A stretch of 35,612 bases of DNA from JAIOTG01 sp964644045. Lineage in GTDB: Bacteria > Patescibacteriota > Patescibacteriia > Patescibacteriales > JAGXOH01. The notes under the pieces were generated by a model. The model was not told the DNA's origin, ran no database searches, and saw nothing but the letters and a program-made list of their open reading frames with translations. The position numbers were made by a program, and so were the translations under genes. Shown in pieces: positions 32,706-35,612 of this stretch. Position 1 is the stretch's first letter, and the number at the start of each line of letters is the position of its first letter. The stretch spans positions 1 through 35,612 of the forward strand of contig CAZXUK010000011.1 in NCBI GenBank assembly GCA_964644045.1. Direction: 5' to 3'.

Positions 32706-32851
32706 AAACGCACCGCGATAACTCTTCCAAACTAAGATAAAATTTTTGCGAGCTCGGGTTGGCGGCGGAATCTTTAAACCCCAAAATTAGGACGCGAAGC
32801 AAAAATTTTATCTTGGTTTGGGGTTTTACTGATTGATTTGATGGTGCGTTT
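32706..32851. ncRNA. 146-nt long-hairpin element, possible structured RNA or MITE
   Basis: The outer 9-bp arms AAACGCACC (32706-32714) and GGTGCGTTT (32843-32851) enclose an asymmetric bubble (12 and 21 nt), a 23-bp nearly perfect stem (32727-32749 with 32799-32821; one G-T pair) and a 49-nt apical loop with a further GGGTT/AACCC pairing. No reading frame is present. The rest of the 430-nt gap 32506-32935 holds the candidate promoter on one side and AT-rich sequence on the other. A closing stem, bubble and long stem resemble the plan of 6S RNA, but a small non-autonomous transposon is equally possible. The strand is not determinable. Confidence 0.65.
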
Positions 32852-32935
32852 TTACTATTTAATGTAGATATTTTTCTCTTTTTTAATTATAACAGAAAAA
32901 CAAAAAATCACAAAAAGTTTAGTCCCAAATTAATC

Positions 32936-35338
32936 TTATTTTTCCTGTTTTTCCACCTCTACCGGAGAGCTCGGAGTGGCTCCCGGAGAAATATCAATAG
33001 TGCGCTCTTTGGTTTGGTCTAAACTCTTAATAAAACCTTCCACATCTGATTGGAGTTCCGGCTTGAGTTCGGCCGCTTTCTGAGCGGCTTGTTTAGCTTC
33101 ATCCGTTTTTCCCATTCGGGCATAAAGCTGAGCCAATTTTATCCAAACTTGCGGATTGTTTTTCTCCAGCCGGGAAAGACGTTTATAAAGATCCAGGACT
33201 TTATCATTCTCTCCTTTTTCCAAATAATGATTGATCGCTTTTTTAACAACACTTTCAAATTTGAGCGCGGAAGCTCCTTTTTTATTCAAACATTCATCCA
33301 TACTTTCAAACCCTTTGTCCTGCTTTCCGGATATAGAATAAATCTCTGCTAATTTACAATAAATATCTTCATAATTGGGATTCAGCTCTATGGCTTTCTT
33401 TAAAACTTTTATGGCCTCCCCGGTTTTTTGCCGAGTTAACAAAATATTGGCCTTGGTTCCGTAAAGAGGAACCCTTTCCGGGCTGGATTGGATGGATCTG
33501 TTTATGGCTTCCAAGGCCTCTCGGGAATAATGCTCGAATTTTTCCTTGTCGTTTTGATAATTAAAACGAGCGGATATATTAAGAATTTGGGCCAACCTAA
33601 GCTGAGCCAAGCTATCTTCGGGGTTGTAAGCCACATTGGCCCGCGCCCACTCAATCGCTTTTTCCAAAACTCTGTTCCTCTCTTGGGCGCTTAATTGGCT
33701 TAAAGCTCCCGTTCGGGACATAGCCGAACGTATAAAAGAATCTCGGCTATCCCTGTCCAGAATACCTTCGTTCTGCAAAACTTTCTCATAGGATGCCAGG
33801 GCCTTTAAGGGCATGTTGCGGGCAAAGGCCTTTTGTCCCTGAATAGTGCCGTAAAGCATCTGCACGGGCAGGAAATTGAACTTAAAAATAATAAAAATAA
33901 TTACAAGACCCGCGCCGCCCAGGGCATAGATCTCTTGATTAATGAATTTTTTGTCTTTTTGAACCAACTCTCGCTTATTGTCCCTATCCTCTTCGGTGTT
34001 AAACAGAAAATGGACAAAGCCCAGAAACACCATCAGGCCTATATAGGTGGACAAAGAATCAAACACGGCCAAATTTTGGACAAAATAAGCGGCCAAAAGG
34101 GAAAGCAAAACCGCCAATTCCGCGCTTTTTATTCTTTTCTTCTTATATATCCTCCAAAAATAATAAAGCACGGCCACAAAAATGGACAAATAAGCCAAAA
34201 AACCCAAAATACCGGTGGTGGAGACAATGTCTATTAAATTATTATGGGCGCGGTCAAAATAAGTTCCGCTTCGGGTGTAATTATAAAAATCGGCGTCAAA
34301 ATACTTGTCAAAAGTGATGGCGAAATTTCCGTAACCGCTTCCCAGTAGGGGGTGATTTTTAAAATCCTTCCAGGCGGCCCGCCAGGCGATAAAACGGGTT
34401 TGCAAAGTGGCCTCTTTTAGGGAAAAATCTTGGATGGGTTTTATGTTCCTGACTACCGGGGCGTCTTTGTTGGTTACGGCGAACAAACTTCCTCCCGTTA
34501 TCAACACAAAAGCCAACAAAGAAACGACTTTTATTTTCCTGTTCTTCACCATTAAGCCGTAAAAAAACAAAAAAGTAATCACACCGGCTCCCAGACCGGC
34601 GTAAGCTCCGGCCACATTAGCTCCTTTAAAAGCCACCAGCATTATTATAATAAAAAGGGGCTGAATCCATCTTAAAGGGCTTTTGTCCTTTAATAAAAGA
34701 AAAATGGACAGAAAAACACCAAAGATCATAAAACCGGCCATATAGGCCTTGTTTCCCACGGTTCCATAGGCCTTATCTCCCAAGATGCCGGACAAGGCCA
34801 CTCCGGTATTGATAACCGTAAACAAAAGCAGAAGCCAACGCCAATCCTCCCAGTCGCGCATAACCGTAATAATAATAAAATACAAGAATAAAAAATGAAC
34901 GATATGGAAAAACCCAAGCATTCTTTCTATATCTCCCCAAAAACTCAAATTAAAATCCACTCCGGTAAAACAAGTGATCAGGATCACAAAAAAATAAGCG
35001 ATCAGCCCCCAGGTAATGGCCGAGCCGATATATTTATGGGTAATCTCAGAGGATTTTTCCTCTACCGGATGTTTTTTTCTTCTTAGATAAGCAAAAATAT
35101 TTATTTTGGAAAGAAACCGGAGTAAAAAATTTTTCTTCTGACCCCTGAAAGGGTTCCACTCAGGATATTTGATAATAAAAGCAAGCCAAAAAACCACCAA
35201 AATCTCCACTAAAACATTAAAATAGATCTGCTTGGAAGTGATATAAGGAAATAAAAATTCAGTATATACCCAAAATACTGATAAAAAACTAAGGCCGATA
35301 CCGACCCTTAAAATCCAAAGATAAGCTTTCTGCGGCAT
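32936..35338 (-). CDS. O-antigen ligase/polymerase-like membrane protein with TPR tail
   Basis: An 800-residue protein. About a dozen hydrophobic helices fill residues 1-450. The Wzy_C-type outer loop (about 310-375) contains RFIAWRAAWKDF, HPLLGSGYGNF (about 328-338) and FDRAHNNLIDI, typical of O-antigen ligases and O-oligosaccharyltransferases. After a final helix (about 475-495), TPR-type repeats run from about 510 to 780, e.g. APLKAL..YEKVL and EAIKVLKKAIELNPNYEDIY-like units, and a short Pro/Glu tail ends it. It probably transfers lipid-linked glycan to a lipid or protein such as pilin. It has its own consensus promoter at 35467-35494. Confidence 0.9.
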   Translation of the reverse strand: MPQKAYLWILRVGIGLSFLSVFWVYTEFLFPYITSKQIYFNVLVEILVVFWLAFIIKYPEWNPFRGQKKNFLLRFLSKINIFAYLRRKKHPVEEKSSEITHKYIGSAITWGLIAYFFVILITCFTGVDFNLSFWGDIERMLGFFHIVHFLFLYFIIITVMRDWEDWRWLLLLFTVINTGVALSGILGDKAYGTVGNKAYMAGFMIFGVFLSIFLLLKDKSPLRWIQPLFIIIMLVAFKGANVAGAYAGLGAGVITFLFFYGLMVKNRKIKVVSLLAFVLITGGSLFAVTNKDAPVVRNIKPIQDFSLKEATLQTRFIAWRAAWKDFKNHPLLGSGYGNFAITFDKYFDADFYNYTRSGTYFDRAHNNLIDIVSTTGILGFLAYLSIFVAVLYYFWRIYKKKRIKSAELAVLLSLLAAYFVQNLAVFDSLSTYIGLMVFLGFVHFLFNTEEDRDNKRELVQKDKKFINQEIYALGGAGLVIIFIIFKFNFLPVQMLYGTIQGQKAFARNMPLKALASYEKVLQNEGILDRDSRDSFIRSAMSRTGALSQLSAQERNRVLEKAIEWARANVAYNPEDSLAQLRLAQILNISARFNYQNDKEKFEHYSREALEAINRSIQSSPERVPLYGTKANILLTRQKTGEAIKVLKKAIELNPNYEDIYCKLAEIYSISGKQDKGFESMDECLNKKGASALKFESVVKKAINHYLEKGENDKVLDLYKRLSRLEKNNPQVWIKLAQLYARMGKTDEAKQAAQKAAELKPELQSDVEGFIKSLDQTKERTIDISPGATPSSPVEVEKQEK

Positions 35339-35344
35339 ATTTTT

Positions 35345-35406
35345 TAATTTTAGTTATTAGGTGTTAGTTATTAGGTGTTAGGTTTTAGGTGTTGGGTGTT
35401 AGGTTG
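35345..35406. repeat. Short tandem repeats in the leader of the ligase-like gene
   Basis: On the plus strand, imperfect copies of TTAGGTGTTAG and TTATTAGGTGTTAGG run for about 60 nt directly before the start codon at 35338, and would be transcribed in its 5' UTR. They resemble the octamer tracts near 28 kb in style, not in sequence. Confidence 0.75.
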
Positions 35407-35429
35407 AGGACCGGATTTGTTTATTCACC

Positions 35430-35462
35430 AAAAAACTAAAAGCCATCACCCCGTAGCTTTAC
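35430..35462 (-). promoter_or_regulatory. Leader hairpin with T run (attenuator or riboswitch-like)
   Basis: On the minus strand, right after the predicted transcription start, AAAGCTA and TGGCTTT pair around the loop CGGGGTGA, followed by TAGTTTTTT. It looks like a weak intrinsic terminator in the 5' leader and could act as an attenuator. No known riboswitch class could be assigned. Confidence 0.45.
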
Positions 35463-35466
35463 CCCA

Positions 35467-35494
35467 ATTATAGCAAACAAAGGGTTTATGTCAA
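35467..35494 (-). promoter_or_regulatory. Consensus sigma-70 promoter for the ligase-like gene
   Basis: A perfect -35 TTGACA (35494-35489) and a perfect -10 TATAAT (35472-35467) are separated by 16 nt on the minus strand. The predicted start is near 35460, giving a leader of about 120 nt. Confidence 0.88.
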
Positions 35495-35514
35495 AGTTTG
35501 TCTAAAATATTTAA

Positions 35515-35606
35515 AATAAGTATAAAAGGTAAAATAAGTAAAATAAGTGTAAAGGTGAAATAAGTATAAAAAGTAAAATAAGTGTAAAGGTGAAATAGGT
35601 AAAAAA
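35515..35606. repeat. Tandem repeat tract of 8-9-nt units at the window edge
   Basis: Units such as GTAAAATAA, GTGTAAAG, GTGAAATAA and GTATAAAAA repeat in order, with a higher-order period of about 34 nt seen twice. It runs to within a few bases of the window end and may continue. Confidence 0.82.
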
Positions 35607-35612
35607 ACCAAA

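Overview
The window looks like a genome segment from the Candidate Phyla Radiation (Patescibacteria), most likely a Parcubacteria-type lineage. The reasons are compact, mostly one-directional gene order, AT-rich lysine-heavy proteins, almost no Shine-Dalgarno sites on most genes, kinase-less sensor proteins, and a pilus operon with a PilM-type fusion and very large pilin-like proteins. UGA is used as a normal stop (for example at the end of the pilC gene), so there is no sign of UGA-glycine recoding. The lineage assignment is inference from gene content, not from a marker phylogeny.

Left end (1-2477): a plus-strand pair for UMP synthesis (an orotate phosphoribosyltransferase-like gene and a type 2 orotidine-5'-phosphate decarboxylase), two terminators, palindromic repeats, and on the minus strand a tRNA-Asn(GUU) gene split in its anticodon by a 272-nt group I intron. 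Minus-strand housekeeping genes follow (2478-6022): rpoD with a long histone-H1-like lysine tail, and dnaG with most of its zinc ligands replaced.

Middle (6045-18117): a small conserved hypothetical, a GtrA-like membrane protein, an NAD-dependent sugar epimerase, a response regulator, a large hybrid membrane histidine kinase, two membrane sensors without kinase domains, a SAM-decarboxylase-family protein, a divergent small protein of unknown function, and a five-PAS protein, also without a kinase domain. Three of these sensors share a similar C-terminal coiled-coil tail, suggesting one signalling network feeding the single complete kinase and the two CheY-like regulators.

Type IV pilus region (18147-31505, minus strand). 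In transcription order: a CheY-like regulator, PilB, PilC, an inserted four-helix-bundle gene flanked by 8-nt tandem repeats, a GspH-like pilin, a 1740-residue pilin-like protein with an internal transmembrane hairpin, PilW-like and PilX-like minor pilins, a PilM-like protein fused to a membrane-anchored outer domain, and two paralogous major-type pilins, closed by a strong hairpin. PilD, PilT and separate PilN/PilO are not in the window.

Right end (31603-35612): a zinc-ribbon/coiled-coil/calcium-repeat membrane protein, a 146-nt long-hairpin element in a large intergenic gap, an O-antigen ligase-like protein with a TPR tail expressed from a consensus promoter with a hairpin and tandem repeats in its leader, and another short tandem repeat tract running to the window edge. 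Pili, surface glycan enzymes and sensors together suggest a region devoted to attachment to, and sensing of, a host or surface. Best candidates for undescribed biology are the split tRNA-Asn, the repeat-flanked four-helix-bundle cassette, the giant pilin-like protein, the shared sensor tail, and the 146-nt hairpin element.
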